Notes: generated by a model from the letters alone, not told the origin. A DNA stretch of 60,497 nucleotides from Chloroflexota bacterium (GCA_020850535.1 JADZEM010000186.1:1-60497); one strand, 5' to 3'; shown: positions 9,060 to 17,709, counted from the stretch's first letter. Numbers and translations are program-made.

Positions 9060-11054
9060 TTAGTCGTGGCCGGGGCTCCGGTCTAGCCAGGGAAGCAACT
9101 TCTGTAACGAACTGAACATTTCGCGCGCGGCAACGTAGCCGGCCTCGGCGTAGGCATCGGCGTGCTCGAAGGCCTTCCACCCGGTGATCTCGAACTTCGG
9201 CCGAATCACCACGTCCGCCAGGAGGCAATCGCGCACCGCACGATCCGCCGTCATGATATCAATGCAGCGCATCAGATTCTGGAGCAGGTTCGACTGCTTT
9301 TGAACCTCAGCCGCACCGCCCGCGTCTCGATTTGAGAGATCCACGGCGATGACGATGTCGGCCCCGAGATCGCGCACAGCCTGCGTCGGCACGGGGTTCA
9401 GCACGGCGCCGTCCACCAGCCGCATCTTGCCGATCTCCTTCGGCGGCCAGACGCCAGGGATCGAGCTGCTGGCGCGCAAGGCGTCCGCGAGCGGTCCCTG
9501 CGTGAACACGATGGGGCGGGCGGTCTCCAGGTCGGCCGCCACCACCGCGAACGGCACCGGCAGCTCCTCGAAGGTCGCGTCTCCCACCAGCTCACGGTAG
9601 GTCGATTCGACGGCCTCGGGCTTGAACAACGCCTGCATCATGCCCATGCCCCAGCGCGGCTGGAGCAGGTTCGTGAACTTCTGGTGCAGCATGCGCATCG
9701 TCTCCTGGCCCTGCACCACGTCCATGCCCAGGGCGCGCGGCGCGCCGATCACCGAGCCCATGCTGCAGCCGGCCAGGTAGTCGTTCGGGATGTCGTGCTC
9801 CTCCAGGAAGCGCAGCGCGCCGACGTGCGCGAACCCGCGAGCGCCGCCCGACCCGAGCGCCAACCCGACCTTCAGCCCGGCGATATCGCGCGCCATCCAG
9901 TGCATCGCGCGGCTGAACGAGAGATGGCGGGCGTTGATCGCCAGCGGCGGCAGTTGCCGGGCCGCCTCACGGAGGATCTGGGCTGGCCCGGGCAGGATCA
10001 CCCGGGCCGGCACACCGAGCCGCTCGACGGAGCGGGCGCGCACCGCCGCGAGCGACAACCCTTCGTCCGAGAGCAGGACCGGGAACGACTGCTCGCGCAC
10101 GTCACGTCGCAGCGCCGAGAACGCCGAGACCAGCTCGTCCGCATAGGTGGTGCCAAGCTGAGCCGTCGTCGCCAGCAGGTAGATGCGATCCAGCTGCGCC
10201 ATGATCGACAGCACGTCGCGCCGGTCCTCGCCCACGAGGTTGAGCACCGTGTAGGCCGCGTTCTGACGGAACCAGCCCAGCGCCTCCGACAGGGCCAGTG
10301 GCTGGATCGCCCGCAACAGCCCGGCGTCTGGCGGCAGGTTCAGCGCCATGAAGCGGGCGGTCCCGAACTGGAGCGCCGGCACCCGTAGCCGTTCAGCACC
10401 ATGGGTCCAGATGTCTGACAACGCGGGGCTGCGCTCGCGGCCCGGCAGCGAGCTGGCCTGCTCCGGCGGCCGGTCGATCAGCAGCACGCGCTTGCGGGTC
10501 GTGTGGGAGAGCGCGGCGGCGACGTTCGTGGCGACGAGGCTGCCGATCAGCGGCGGCATCCGCCCGATGATCGCGATGACCTGCGCGCCTGGCCGCGCGG
10601 CCCGTGAGTGGGTGGTCCGCTGAAGGCGGTCCACCAGGATGCGGCTGAGGTTGAACAGCAACAGGGGCGTGGTCGCCGCCGCCTGCAGGAACGCCTCGCG
10701 GTTCGCCAGCCGCACGACGGTCGGGGCGATGGCCCGCACGTTGGCCGAGCGCGGCTCGCCGGTCAGGACGGACATCTCGCCAAACGTCTCGCCGGCCCCC
10801 AGCCGCGCCAGCACGGTCGTCTCGCCGGTCGCGCTCTGAAGGAAGACCTCTACCAGCCCGGTCTCGATGATGAACAGCGAGTCGCCGGCCTCGCCCTCCC
10901 GCACGATGACGGTGTCCGGCCGAACGCCGTGCCGCTGAAACGGCCCGACGATCTGATCCACGGTCTCACGCGGGATGCCACGAAACAGCCGGCTGCTCCC
11001 CAGCAGGTGACCGCTCCCGTCGGCGGCGTTCGACCCAGGCGCTTCAGTTGACAT
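9060..11054 (-). CDS. Patatin-like phospholipase with cyclic-nucleotide-binding domain
   Basis: A 664-residue protein of NTE-like plan. The cNMP-binding domain spans about 20-135, with FGEM...PRSA, the phosphate-binding Glu and Arg of true cNMP binders. A middle region (about 150-360) looks like a MinD/P-loop Rossmann domain whose nucleotide-binding loop is degenerate. The C-terminal patatin domain (about 385-650) has GSGGARG (oxyanion hole), GCSMG (nucleophile Ser) and VDGA (catalytic Asp). It is expected to hydrolyse phospholipid or lysophospholipid acyl esters at the membrane, perhaps under cAMP control. The ATG at 11054 is chosen because the open frame runs further up into the neighbouring gene. 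It starts 22 bp after that gene's stop. Confidence 0.9.
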   Translation of the reverse strand: MSTEAPGSNAADGSGHLLGSSRLFRGIPRETVDQIVGPFQRHGVRPDTVIVREGEAGDSLFIIETGLVEVFLQSATGETTVLARLGAGETFGEMSVLTGEPRSANVRAIAPTVVRLANREAFLQAAATTPLLLFNLSRILVDRLQRTTHSRAARPGAQVIAIIGRMPPLIGSLVATNVAAALSHTTRKRVLLIDRPPEQASSLPGRERSPALSDIWTHGAERLRVPALQFGTARFMALNLPPDAGLLRAIQPLALSEALGWFRQNAAYTVLNLVGEDRRDVLSIMAQLDRIYLLATTAQLGTTYADELVSAFSALRRDVREQSFPVLLSDEGLSLAAVRARSVERLGVPARVILPGPAQILREAARQLPPLAINARHLSFSRAMHWMARDIAGLKVGLALGSGGARGFAHVGALRFLEEHDIPNDYLAGCSMGSVIGAPRALGMDVVQGQETMRMLHQKFTNLLQPRWGMGMMQALFKPEAVESTYRELVGDATFEELPVPFAVVAADLETARPIVFTQGPLADALRASSSIPGVWPPKEIGKMRLVDGAVLNPVPTQAVRDLGADIVIAVDLSNRDAGGAAEVQKQSNLLQNLMRCIDIMTADRAVRDCLLADVVIRPKFEITGWKAFEHADAYAEAGYVAAREMFSSLQKLLPWLDRSPGHD

Positions 11055-11076
11055 CTGCAGGCTGACGCTCGCGCGA

Positions 11077-12501
11077 CTAGCTCGTGAGCCGCGCGAGCGT
11101 CGCCTGGAGGCGCGGCGCTGCCGCCACGAGGCGACCGTGAATCCGCAACGCCCCTTCGATGGCTCCGGCCTGCTGCGAGAGCCTGAGCAGCAGCTCGATG
11201 TCACGTGGCTGGGCCGCAAGCTGTTCCAGCACTACCAGGGCGTCGGACAGCTTCGGCCCCTCGGCCGCCCGGTCGATGTCGGCCAGGATGCCCTGCAGCT
11301 CGGTGAGGACGGCGGCGTCTGGTCCCTTGATCGCGTCCGCGACGGCCGCGAGGTCAGAGGTGGCCGTGTCGAGGCCAAGCTCCAGCCGCTCGACACGATC
11401 CGCCAGCGCCGTCAGCGTGCTGGAGAAGCCGGTCAGATCCTGCCCGACCTCGGACAGCTCGCGGCGCAACGAGGCCAGCGTCGCGGCGGTCGAGCCAGAT
11501 GGGGAGGACGGCTGCGGCGTCGCCTCGGGCACGACTGCCGGTGCACTCGCCACCGGGGCAACCGGCTGCGGGGCCGACGCAGGAGTCGGGGCAGGGACCG
11601 GCGCCGGCATGGGCGACGGCGCGACGTATGGGGCAGGTGAGGCGTACGGAGCGGGTGCCGAGTGCGCTGCCTCCGTCAGCAGGCTCGGCGGGGAGAGATC
11701 CTCCTCGTCGAGCACCCCCTCGGACAGCGATGTCTGATTCGCGGCGGCCAGCACGGGCGGCGGCGTGTACGTCGAGGCCGGGGCCGGTGCCGGGGCAGGC
11801 TGCGGAGGCGTCGCCGGGGCAGGCGGCGTCGATGGGGTCGACAGCGGCGACGACATCAGCGCTGGCGGGTTGAAGTCGGGCGCACCACCCAGGCTCGTCA
11901 TCGGCGAGTCGAGGTCGATGGCCATCGTCGAGCCTTCGGGCGGCAGATCGGTCTGGTACCCGCCCGTGGTCGGCTGCGCCTCGAGGATGAAGACGGCGTC
12001 CCCGATGCGGATGACGTCGCCGTCCTTGAGGTCGCGCGGCTGCTCGATCCGCTCGTCGTTGACGATGGTGCCGTTGGAGCTGCCGGCGTCCTCGATGGTC
12101 AGACGCGAGCCGTCACGGCGGATCTGCGCGTGCATCCGCGAGACGTTCGTGTCGTGGATCACGATGTCGCTGCCCTGCCGCCGCCCGATGATGGTGATCG
12201 GCCGGTCGAGGCTGATGAGCGCCTCGTCCACCGAGCCCTGCTCGACGCGTAGCTGGACCGTCGCGCCCCCCGAGGAGGGGCTGCCGCCCAGCGGCGTACT
12301 GCTCGCGGGGCTGTCGAACTCCGGCACCGACATCGCCATCGTGCCGGCCTCCATCGGAAGGCCGCCGCCAATCGGCTGCATGTCGGCGCGCGTCTCGCCG
12401 CCGATGTCCACGGTCTGCCCGGACTGCGCGAGCGGGTGGCCGCACTGCAGGCAGAAAGAAAAGTCTGCGTGATTGGCTGCGCCGCACGAGGGGCACGTCA
12501 T
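11077..12501 (-). CDS. Zinc-ribbon FHA-domain protein
   Basis: A soluble 474-residue protein. The N-terminal zinc ribbon has knuckles CPSC and CLQC (about 3-22). The FHA domain is at about 85-165, with IIGRRQGSDI, VSRMHAQI and SSNGTIVN, and all phosphothreonine-binding residues present. A long Pro/Ala linker (about 175-340) leads to a helical, partly coiled-coil C-terminus (about 345-474). The ATG is preceded by GGAGG about 10 bp upstream. It is the first gene of a leftward unit with the patatin protein and perhaps FabF. It probably docks phosphorylated partners; the target is unknown. Confidence 0.88.
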   Translation of the reverse strand: MTCPSCGAANHADFSFCLQCGHPLAQSGQTVDIGGETRADMQPIGGGLPMEAGTMAMSVPEFDSPASSTPLGGSPSSGGATVQLRVEQGSVDEALISLDRPITIIGRRQGSDIVIHDTNVSRMHAQIRRDGSRLTIEDAGSSNGTIVNDERIEQPRDLKDGDVIRIGDAVFILEAQPTTGGYQTDLPPEGSTMAIDLDSPMTSLGGAPDFNPPALMSSPLSTPSTPPAPATPPQPAPAPAPASTYTPPPVLAAANQTSLSEGVLDEEDLSPPSLLTEAAHSAPAPYASPAPYVAPSPMPAPVPAPTPASAPQPVAPVASAPAVVPEATPQPSSPSGSTAATLASLRRELSEVGQDLTGFSSTLTALADRVERLELGLDTATSDLAAVADAIKGPDAAVLTELQGILADIDRAAEGPKLSDALVVLEQLAAQPRDIELLLRLSQQAGAIEGALRIHGRLVAAAPRLQATLARLTS

Positions 12502-12636
12502 GGAACTATCGCCTCCAGCCCGACAGTCTCAAGGGGGCGCGTCGCGCCACCCACGTTGGCTGCGGCGCACGACGGTCTCATTGTAGCCGCGTCACCCTGA
12601 TTCGGGGCCTTTCCTGGGAAACTCTGTTCGCAGTGG

Positions 12637-12642
12637 TACACT
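12637..12642 (+). promoter_or_regulatory. Extended -10 candidate giving a nearly leaderless start
   Basis: TGGTACACT has an extended -10 form. Its expected start point near 12649 is only about 4 bp before the ATG at 12653, so the message would be almost leaderless. The -35 (CTGGGA) is weak. It lies in the divergent space between the FHA gene and the GTPase-like gene. Confidence 0.35.
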
Positions 12643-12652
12643 CCGTGACGCC

Positions 12653-13732
12653 ATGGGCATGTTCCTTCAACGTGGTTCGCAACTGTTCGGGCTGGGGCGC
12701 TATTTCTGGGACGCCCTCCGCGAGATCAATCCGGCGGAGCTTCGGGCCGACTACGAGCAGCCGGTCACCATCGGGTTCTTCGGCCGCGCCGGCAGTGGGC
12801 GGCACACTCTCTCGCGAGCGCTGCTGGGCGTCGACACTGCCGAACTGACCGGGCGGGACATCTCCTTCAACGACGTCGACAGCGCCGCCGTCACGGCCTC
12901 CGGACGCTTGAGCCTGGCATTCCTGGTGGTGGACGCCACGGAGCCGGACTGGTCGCCTGAGCGCCGGATCGCGGCCCAGCTGGGCACGCGCGGCAGCCCG
13001 TTCTTCATCGTGTTGACGCACGCCGACCAGCTGCCGACGCCGTCTCAGGGCGGGCCGGCCCTCCGGAATCAGTTCCCAACCCATCCGCCTGAGCTGACGG
13101 CTGTCGTCGACGCCCGGAATGCCGAAGCCACCCGTGGCCAGCTGCTCGGGCGGATGCTCCAGACGGCGCCGCACCTGCGGCTGGCGCTGGCCCACCGCTT
13201 CCCGGCTCTGCGCCACCCGATCTCTGAAGATCTGATCCGCGAGGCCAGCAAGGTCAACGCTCAGTTTGCGCTGATGTCGAGCCTGCCGGCCCTGGTGCCG
13301 GTGCTGGGCATGTTCCTCGGCGGCATGGCTGACATCCTGGTGCTCACCAAGAACCAGGCGATGCTGGTCTTCAAGCTCGCCGCCATCCACGGACGGGACG
13401 TGGACGACCGGATCGGCGTGCTCAAGGAGATCCTGCCGGTGATCGGCAGCGCGTTCGTCTGGCGGACGGCTGCGCGCACGGCCATCGGATTCGCGCCGGC
13501 GCCCATCGCCGCCCTGCCGAAGGCGGCCGTCGCCTACCTGGGGACGTACACCGTGGGGCAGGCCGCCCGCTACTACTACGAGCGTGGCGACGCCCCGCCA
13601 CCTGAGATGATCCGTCTGTTCCAGGCCGAGGCGCGCCGTCGCTACGTCTCGGTCAACGAGGCGCTGAAGCAGCGGTTTGGCGGTGGTAAGCGGGCGCTGC
13701 CGTCTGGAGAGTCATCTACCGGCGCGTCCTGA
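12653..13732 (+). CDS. GTPase-like protein with DUF697-type membrane domain
   Basis: A 359-residue protein with a P-loop-like domain (about 35-170) and a hydrophobic DUF697-like domain (about 195-315). The P-loop reads GRAGSGRHT, with the usual Lys replaced by Arg. The base-recognition loop reads THAD rather than NKxD, with preceding VVDAT and FIVLTHAD strands. A glycine-rich helix pair with GMFLGGMAD follows. Related proteins (YcjF/Era-like with DUF697) are poorly understood membrane-linked GTPases. The altered P-loop makes nucleotide hydrolysis doubtful. The start is ATG at 12653; a second ATG lies at 12659. It stands alone, divergent from the FHA gene. Confidence 0.75.
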   Translation: MGMFLQRGSQLFGLGRYFWDALREINPAELRADYEQPVTIGFFGRAGSGRHTLSRALLGVDTAELTGRDISFNDVDSAAVTASGRLSLAFLVVDATEPDWSPERRIAAQLGTRGSPFFIVLTHADQLPTPSQGGPALRNQFPTHPPELTAVVDARNAEATRGQLLGRMLQTAPHLRLALAHRFPALRHPISEDLIREASKVNAQFALMSSLPALVPVLGMFLGGMADILVLTKNQAMLVFKLAAIHGRDVDDRIGVLKEILPVIGSAFVWRTAARTAIGFAPAPIAALPKAAVAYLGTYTVGQAARYYYERGDAPPPEMIRLFQAEARRRYVSVNEALKQRFGGGKRALPSGESSTGAS

Positions 13733-13767
13733 CCGTACATTCAGGGCAATCAGTGAGTGCGGAACGT

Positions 13768-13796
13768 TTGCCGGCCTTCGAGAAGGCGTGTATAAC
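13768..13796 (+). promoter_or_regulatory. Promoter of the small zinc-ribbon gene
   Basis: TTGCCG (13768-13773) and TATAAC (13791-13796) are separated by exactly 17 bp, one of the two best sigma70-like promoters in the window. Transcription would start near 13803. The ribosome site GGGAGGA (13815-13821) lies before the GTG at 13825, so promoter, leader and start fit one another. Confidence 0.65.
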
Positions 13797-13824
13797 CGAC
13801 TCGCTCAGCGACGAGGGAGGAACC

Positions 13825-14403
13825 GTGGCGCGCACCCCAATCGAATTTACCTGTCCGAGCTGCCGCGAGAGCTTCAAGAGCGCAGAATGGGGCGCTGTGT
13901 TTCCGTGCCCGAATTGCCACGAGAAGATTGGGCGGATCCAACAGCTCGATCAGCTTCTGGATCAGTGGTTCTATCCGCGCCGGTGGCGGGCGGACCTGCA
14001 CGAGCCGAACCCGTACTACCTGCTCGAAAAGCTGTGGACGGCGAACGGCCAGGGCGAGACGCTCTACAACGGCATCGCGCCGGCCCACGCGAACTACGAC
14101 GTCTTCCGACATCTGGTGACGCGGCTCGTGGCGCAGGGCGTGGACGAGGGCTGGGTCGAGCTGGAGTTCCCGGATGACCCGCTGGAGGAGAACCCGGTCT
14201 ACCAGCTGAAGTTCGGCGATCCGGACCGCTTCGCGAAGGGCGTCGAGCGGCTGTTCCCGGAGGTTGACTGGGACGAGCAGATCGAGGTGCCGGCCCAGGA
14301 GACTGAGGACGAAGGCACGTTCCCGGACGTCACGTCCAGCATTGCCGAGAGCGACGAGCCGACCTCGCTGGCGACCGAGCGGTCGCGCCGAGGCAAGCGC
14401 TAG
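13825..14403 (+). CDS. Small zinc-ribbon protein of unknown function
   Basis: A 192-residue soluble protein not assigned to a named family. The N-terminus holds a zinc ribbon with knuckles CPSC and CPNC (about 10-32). A conserved-looking aromatic middle follows (WFYPRRWRADLHEPNPYYLLEKLW), and then an acidic, probably disordered tail ending in RSRRGKR. The GTG start is chosen because GGGAGGA and a promoter stand directly upstream; the open frame continues up to 13753 but would then overlap the promoter. The gene is single and ends just before a large inverted repeat. The fold suggests a nucleic-acid or protein adaptor. Confidence 0.75.
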   Translation: MARTPIEFTCPSCRESFKSAEWGAVFPCPNCHEKIGRIQQLDQLLDQWFYPRRWRADLHEPNPYYLLEKLWTANGQGETLYNGIAPAHANYDVFRHLVTRLVAQGVDEGWVELEFPDDPLEENPVYQLKFGDPDRFAKGVERLFPEVDWDEQIEVPAQETEDEGTFPDVTSSIAESDEPTSLATERSRRGKR

Positions 14404-14420
14404 CCCGGGCGAGCAAGAAG

Positions 14421-14576
14421 GCCCTCACCCCCACCCCCTCTCCCTGTGCGCGGGAGAGGGGAGACCAGCAACGTGACGGCTGTTCCCTCGTATTCGGGCG
14501 TACCAGACGGCGGTAGGAGCAGTTCTCTCATTCCTCCCCTCTCCCGCGCACAGGGAGAGGGGTTGGGGGTGAGGGC
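14421..14576. repeat. 156-bp element with 42-bp inverted arms (repeat family A, copy 1)
   Basis: Bases 14421-14462 and 14535-14576 are reverse complements with one mismatch in 42, around a 72-bp centre. Each arm also contains its own 9-bp palindrome, CCCTCTCCC paired with GGGAGAGGG. It sits exactly between two convergent genes, so it could serve as a two-way terminator. A related element is at 30378-30551. It has no coding capacity and resembles a MITE or REP-type element. Confidence 0.85.
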
Positions 14577-14586
14577 TGCTTCTCGC

Positions 14587-15657
14587 CTACGCTCTCAGCT
14601 TCGCGATGATGGCGTCCGTGACGTCCCAGGTGGTGGCCGTGCCGCCGAGATCCGGCGTGAGCACCGTGCCCTCGGCGGTCACCGCCTCGATGGCCCGCAT
14701 GATCAGGCCAGCCAGCTCGCGCTCGCCCAGAGATTCGAGCATCATCGACGCCGCCCAGACCGCCGCAATCGGGTTGGCGATGCCCTTGCCGTGAATGTCC
14801 GGCGCGGAGCCGTGGACCGGCTCGAAGAACCCGGGCACCTTCTTGCTCGGGTTGACGTTCGCGCTCGGAGCCAGCCCGAGGCTCCCCTGGAGCGCCGCCG
14901 CGAGGTCCGTCAGGATGTCCCCGAACAGGTTCGAGGCAACCAGCACATCCAGTGACTCCGGATTGCGGACCATCCGCGCGGCCATCGCGTCCACGTGGCA
15001 CTGCTCGTGGGCGATCTCGGGATAGTCCGCCGACACCAGGTTGAAGACCTCGTCCCAGAACACGTTGCTGTGCTGCATCGAGTTCGACTTGGTGACGCTG
15101 GTGACCTTCTTGCGGCCGGTCGCGCGGGCGTACTCGAAACCTGCCCGCATGATCCGCTCGACGGCCGCCCGCGTGAACACGATGCTCTGAATCGCGACCT
15201 CGTGGTCGGAGCCGACGTGGACCCGGCCGCCGACCCCCGCGTATGCGCCCTCGGTGTTCTCCCGGAAGCAGACGAAGTTGATGTCGTCGCTGGTCTTGCC
15301 ACGCAGGATGCCCTCGGTGCCGGGCAGCAGGCGGATCGGCCGCTGGTTGACGTAGAGGTCGAACCCCTTGCGAATCGGCAGCAGCAGGCCCCACAGCGAG
15401 ATGTGGTCCGGCACCAGCTTCGGGAAACCGACCGCGCCCAGGTAGATCGCGTCGAACGGCTCCAGGATCTTGATGCCGTCGTCCGGCATCATCTTCCCGT
15501 GTTCAAGGTAGTAGCCGCAGCTCCAGGGGAACGTCTCGAACTCGAACCGCACATCCCCGACGACCTGCTCGGCCGCTTCGAGAACCTTCAGCCCGCAGCC
15601 GATGACGTCCTGCCCGATCCCATCGCCGGGAATGACCGCGATGTTGTGCGTCCGCAT
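14587..15657 (-). CDS. Tartrate dehydrogenase / D-malate dehydrogenase family
   Basis: A 356-residue decarboxylating dehydrogenase of the isopropylmalate/isocitrate fold. It starts with IPGDGIGQDV, has WSCGYYLEHGKMMPDDG typical of the tartrate dehydrogenase branch, and NQRPIRLLPG. It also carries the substrate and metal residues SVTKSNSM, SNLFGDILTDL and GSAPDIHGKGIANP. These enzymes use NAD+ with Mn2+ or Mg2+ to oxidise D-malate, tartrate or similar 2-hydroxyacids in the cytoplasm. The length is usual for the family. It is not next to leu genes, which argues against LeuB. It could be a single-gene route for dicarboxylate use. Confidence 0.9.
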   Translation of the reverse strand: MRTHNIAVIPGDGIGQDVIGCGLKVLEAAEQVVGDVRFEFETFPWSCGYYLEHGKMMPDDGIKILEPFDAIYLGAVGFPKLVPDHISLWGLLLPIRKGFDLYVNQRPIRLLPGTEGILRGKTSDDINFVCFRENTEGAYAGVGGRVHVGSDHEVAIQSIVFTRAAVERIMRAGFEYARATGRKKVTSVTKSNSMQHSNVFWDEVFNLVSADYPEIAHEQCHVDAMAARMVRNPESLDVLVASNLFGDILTDLAAALQGSLGLAPSANVNPSKKVPGFFEPVHGSAPDIHGKGIANPIAAVWAASMMLESLGERELAGLIMRAIEAVTAEGTVLTPDLGGTATTWDVTDAIIAKLRA

Positions 15658-15730
15658 AGGAAGCCCCCCGATCTACGTCAGAATCCGAAAGCCAGAGGAA
15701 CCGCGTCAGATCGATCAGCGGACCACGCGC

Positions 15731-15979
15731 TCAGGCGCCCGCTCGACGCTTCCACGCCCGAGCGAGGCGCAAGTACGCACGCCAGCGGATGACCGTCTTC
15801 CAGCCAAGCACGATGGTCGCGCTCAGCAGCAGGAGGAGGATCCCCCAGTTGAACTGCGCGCCGACCGACGGATACGCCAGCTTCAGGATGAGCTGCGCCG
15901 CGACGACGTTGACGAGTACCAGGCTGCCGATGGTCATCAGCAAGAGACTGGCCGGCGGCCTCGGTTTCACCTCGTACAT
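15731..15979 (-). CDS. Small two-helix membrane protein
   Basis: An 82-residue protein with two predicted hydrophobic helices (about 11-34 and 43-61) and an Arg/Lys-rich C-terminal tail (about 62-82), which would place both ends inside the cell. No family is recognised. It lies upstream of the tartrate dehydrogenase gene with a 73-bp gap on the same strand. It is divergent from the spermidine-synthase-like gene, whose promoter is at 16007-16035. Confidence 0.6.
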   Translation of the reverse strand: MYEVKPRPPASLLLMTIGSLVLVNVVAAQLILKLAYPSVGAQFNWGILLLLLSATIVLGWKTVIRWRAYLRLARAWKRRAGA

Positions 15980-16006
15980 CCCCTGTGCGCCACGAAACGT
16001 AATCTT

Positions 16007-16035
16007 CTGGCAGGTTCCGGGGCGGATGATACAAT
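16007..16035 (+). promoter_or_regulatory. Promoter of the membrane-fused spermidine-synthase-like gene
   Basis: CTGGCA (16007-16012) and TACAAT (16030-16035) are 17 bp apart, with a TG one base before the -10 (extended -10). The leader would be about 70 nt, with GGGAGCGAC before the ATG at 16114. Confidence 0.65.
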
Positions 16036-16113
16036 AGCGCCGCCGTAGGTGGACCCTGGCCCGTCCGAGCGCGCAAACGCGCGACGCCGGGCAGGCGAGA
16101 GGATGGGAGCGAC

Positions 16114-17709
16114 ATGGGTGGGCTCTGGGTCTCGTTATTGATCGTCTTTATGGCCAGCTGCTGCACCATGGTGCTGGAGCTGGTCGCTGGGCGCATCCTC
16201 GCTCCCTTTATCGGTGTCTCGTTGTACACCTGGACGAGCATCATCGGGGTGTGTCTGGCTGGCATCTCGGCAGGCAACTTCCTGGGCGGCGTTCTGGCAG
16301 ACAAAGCCGGCTCGCGCAGGACGCTCGGCCTGATCCTGCTGGGCGGCGGGCTGTTCAGCCTGCTGATCCTGCCGCTGGCCGCCTACGACCTGACCAACAT
16401 CATCCCGAAGCCGACCACCGGGCAGGCATCTGACGTCTGGCTCATCACCCGAATCGTGGTGATCACGTCGGTGCTCTTCCTGCCGCCGACGCTGATTCTG
16501 GGCATGGTCTCGCCGATCGTCATCAAGCTGGCGCTGACGGACCTGCGCCAGACCGGCTCCATCGCCGGCAAGATCTACGCCTTCTCGACGGTCGGCAGCA
16601 TCGTCGGCACCTTCCTGACGGGCTTCTACCTGGTGTCGGCGTTTGGGACGCGGTCGGTCGTGCTCGGCGTGGCCGTCATCCTGATCGGCATGGCGTTCGT
16701 CTTCGGCAACCTGCTCCCCTTCGGCAAGGACAAGAAGGGGAACGCCGAGGTGACCGTCGCCACCGCCTTGATCGTCATCGGGCTGGTCTACTGGATCAAT
16801 CCGCGCGGCGTGATCACCTACGAGCGGCCGGACGCGCTGAACGGCGGCTGCTACATGGAGACCAACTACTTCTGCATCAAGGTGACCGGGCCAGACTTGA
16901 ACGACGAGCATCAGACGGTGTCACTGGTGCTCGATCACCTGATCCACAGCTACAACTCGCTGAACGATCCGACCTACCTCAAGTACGGCTACATCAAGGT
17001 GTACGCCGACATGATCGAGTACGTCGCGCAGAAGTACCCGAAGTACAGCGCCTTCTTCATCGGCGGCGGCGGCTACACCCTGCCTCGGCAGATGGAGACG
17101 CTCCGCCCCGACGCCAAGATCGTCGTGTCGGAGATCGACCCCGGCGTGACGGAGACGAACTTCGCGCGGCTGGGCGTGCGCCGCGACACGAACATCATCA
17201 CCTACAACGCCGACGCCCGACAGATCGTCGATCTGTACCAGGGCGGCGAGAAGTTCGATCTCGTGTTCGGCGACGCGTTCAACGACCTGCAGATCCCGTA
17301 CCACCTGACGACGAAGGAGTTCGCGCAGAAGGTGCGGAGCATGATGAAGGACGACGGGCTGTACCTCGCGCTGGTCATCGACAAGCTGCGGGGCGGCCTG
17401 TTCATCCCGGCCTACACCAAGACGGTCAAGGAAGTCTTCCCCTACGTCTATATCCTGAACGACGCGCCGAACTGGAACAGTTCCGCGCCGAACACCTACC
17501 TCGTGGCGGCCAGCGCGACGCCGATCGACATGGACCGCATCCGCGCTATCAAGCCCGGCCAGGGTTTCAACGGCCAGCCGCTGGTGCAGATCATGCCGCA
17601 GGACGTGATGGACACGTGGCTCGCCGAGACGCCGACCATCATCCTGACCGACGACTACGCTCCGGCCGACAACCTGGTGGCCCCGCTGTTCGTGGAGCGC
17701 AGCTTCTAG
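16114..17709 (+). CDS. Membrane-fused spermidine-synthase-like protein
   Basis: A 531-residue protein. The N-terminal half has several membrane helices (about 1-230) that resemble the MFS-like part of fused spermidine synthases, with ELVAGRILAPFIG near the start. The C-terminal Rossmann domain (about 270-510) has FIGGGGYTLPRQ, VSEIDPGV and FDLVFGDAFND. These match the SpeE nucleotide loop and acidic loop, but the usual GGGDG and DSSDP residues are changed. It may therefore be an aminopropyltransferase relative with another substrate, or a non-catalytic one. The ATG has a GGGAGCGAC ribosome site and a strong promoter. Followed by a hairpin terminator. Confidence 0.85.
   Translation: MGGLWVSLLIVFMASCCTMVLELVAGRILAPFIGVSLYTWTSIIGVCLAGISAGNFLGGVLADKAGSRRTLGLILLGGGLFSLLILPLAAYDLTNIIPKPTTGQASDVWLITRIVVITSVLFLPPTLILGMVSPIVIKLALTDLRQTGSIAGKIYAFSTVGSIVGTFLTGFYLVSAFGTRSVVLGVAVILIGMAFVFGNLLPFGKDKKGNAEVTVATALIVIGLVYWINPRGVITYERPDALNGGCYMETNYFCIKVTGPDLNDEHQTVSLVLDHLIHSYNSLNDPTYLKYGYIKVYADMIEYVAQKYPKYSAFFIGGGGYTLPRQMETLRPDAKIVVSEIDPGVTETNFARLGVRRDTNIITYNADARQIVDLYQGGEKFDLVFGDAFNDLQIPYHLTTKEFAQKVRSMMKDDGLYLALVIDKLRGGLFIPAYTKTVKEVFPYVYILNDAPNWNSSAPNTYLVAASATPIDMDRIRAIKPGQGFNGQPLVQIMPQDVMDTWLAETPTIILTDDYAPADNLVAPLFVERSF

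Noticed and set aside
14421-14576. CRISPR array
   Set aside because: Only two arms in inverted orientation; no regular direct repeats with spacers of constant length.
14587-15657. 3-isopropylmalate dehydrogenase (leuB)
   Set aside because: The WSCGYYLEHGKMMPDDG stretch is of tartrate/D-malate type and no leu genes are near.
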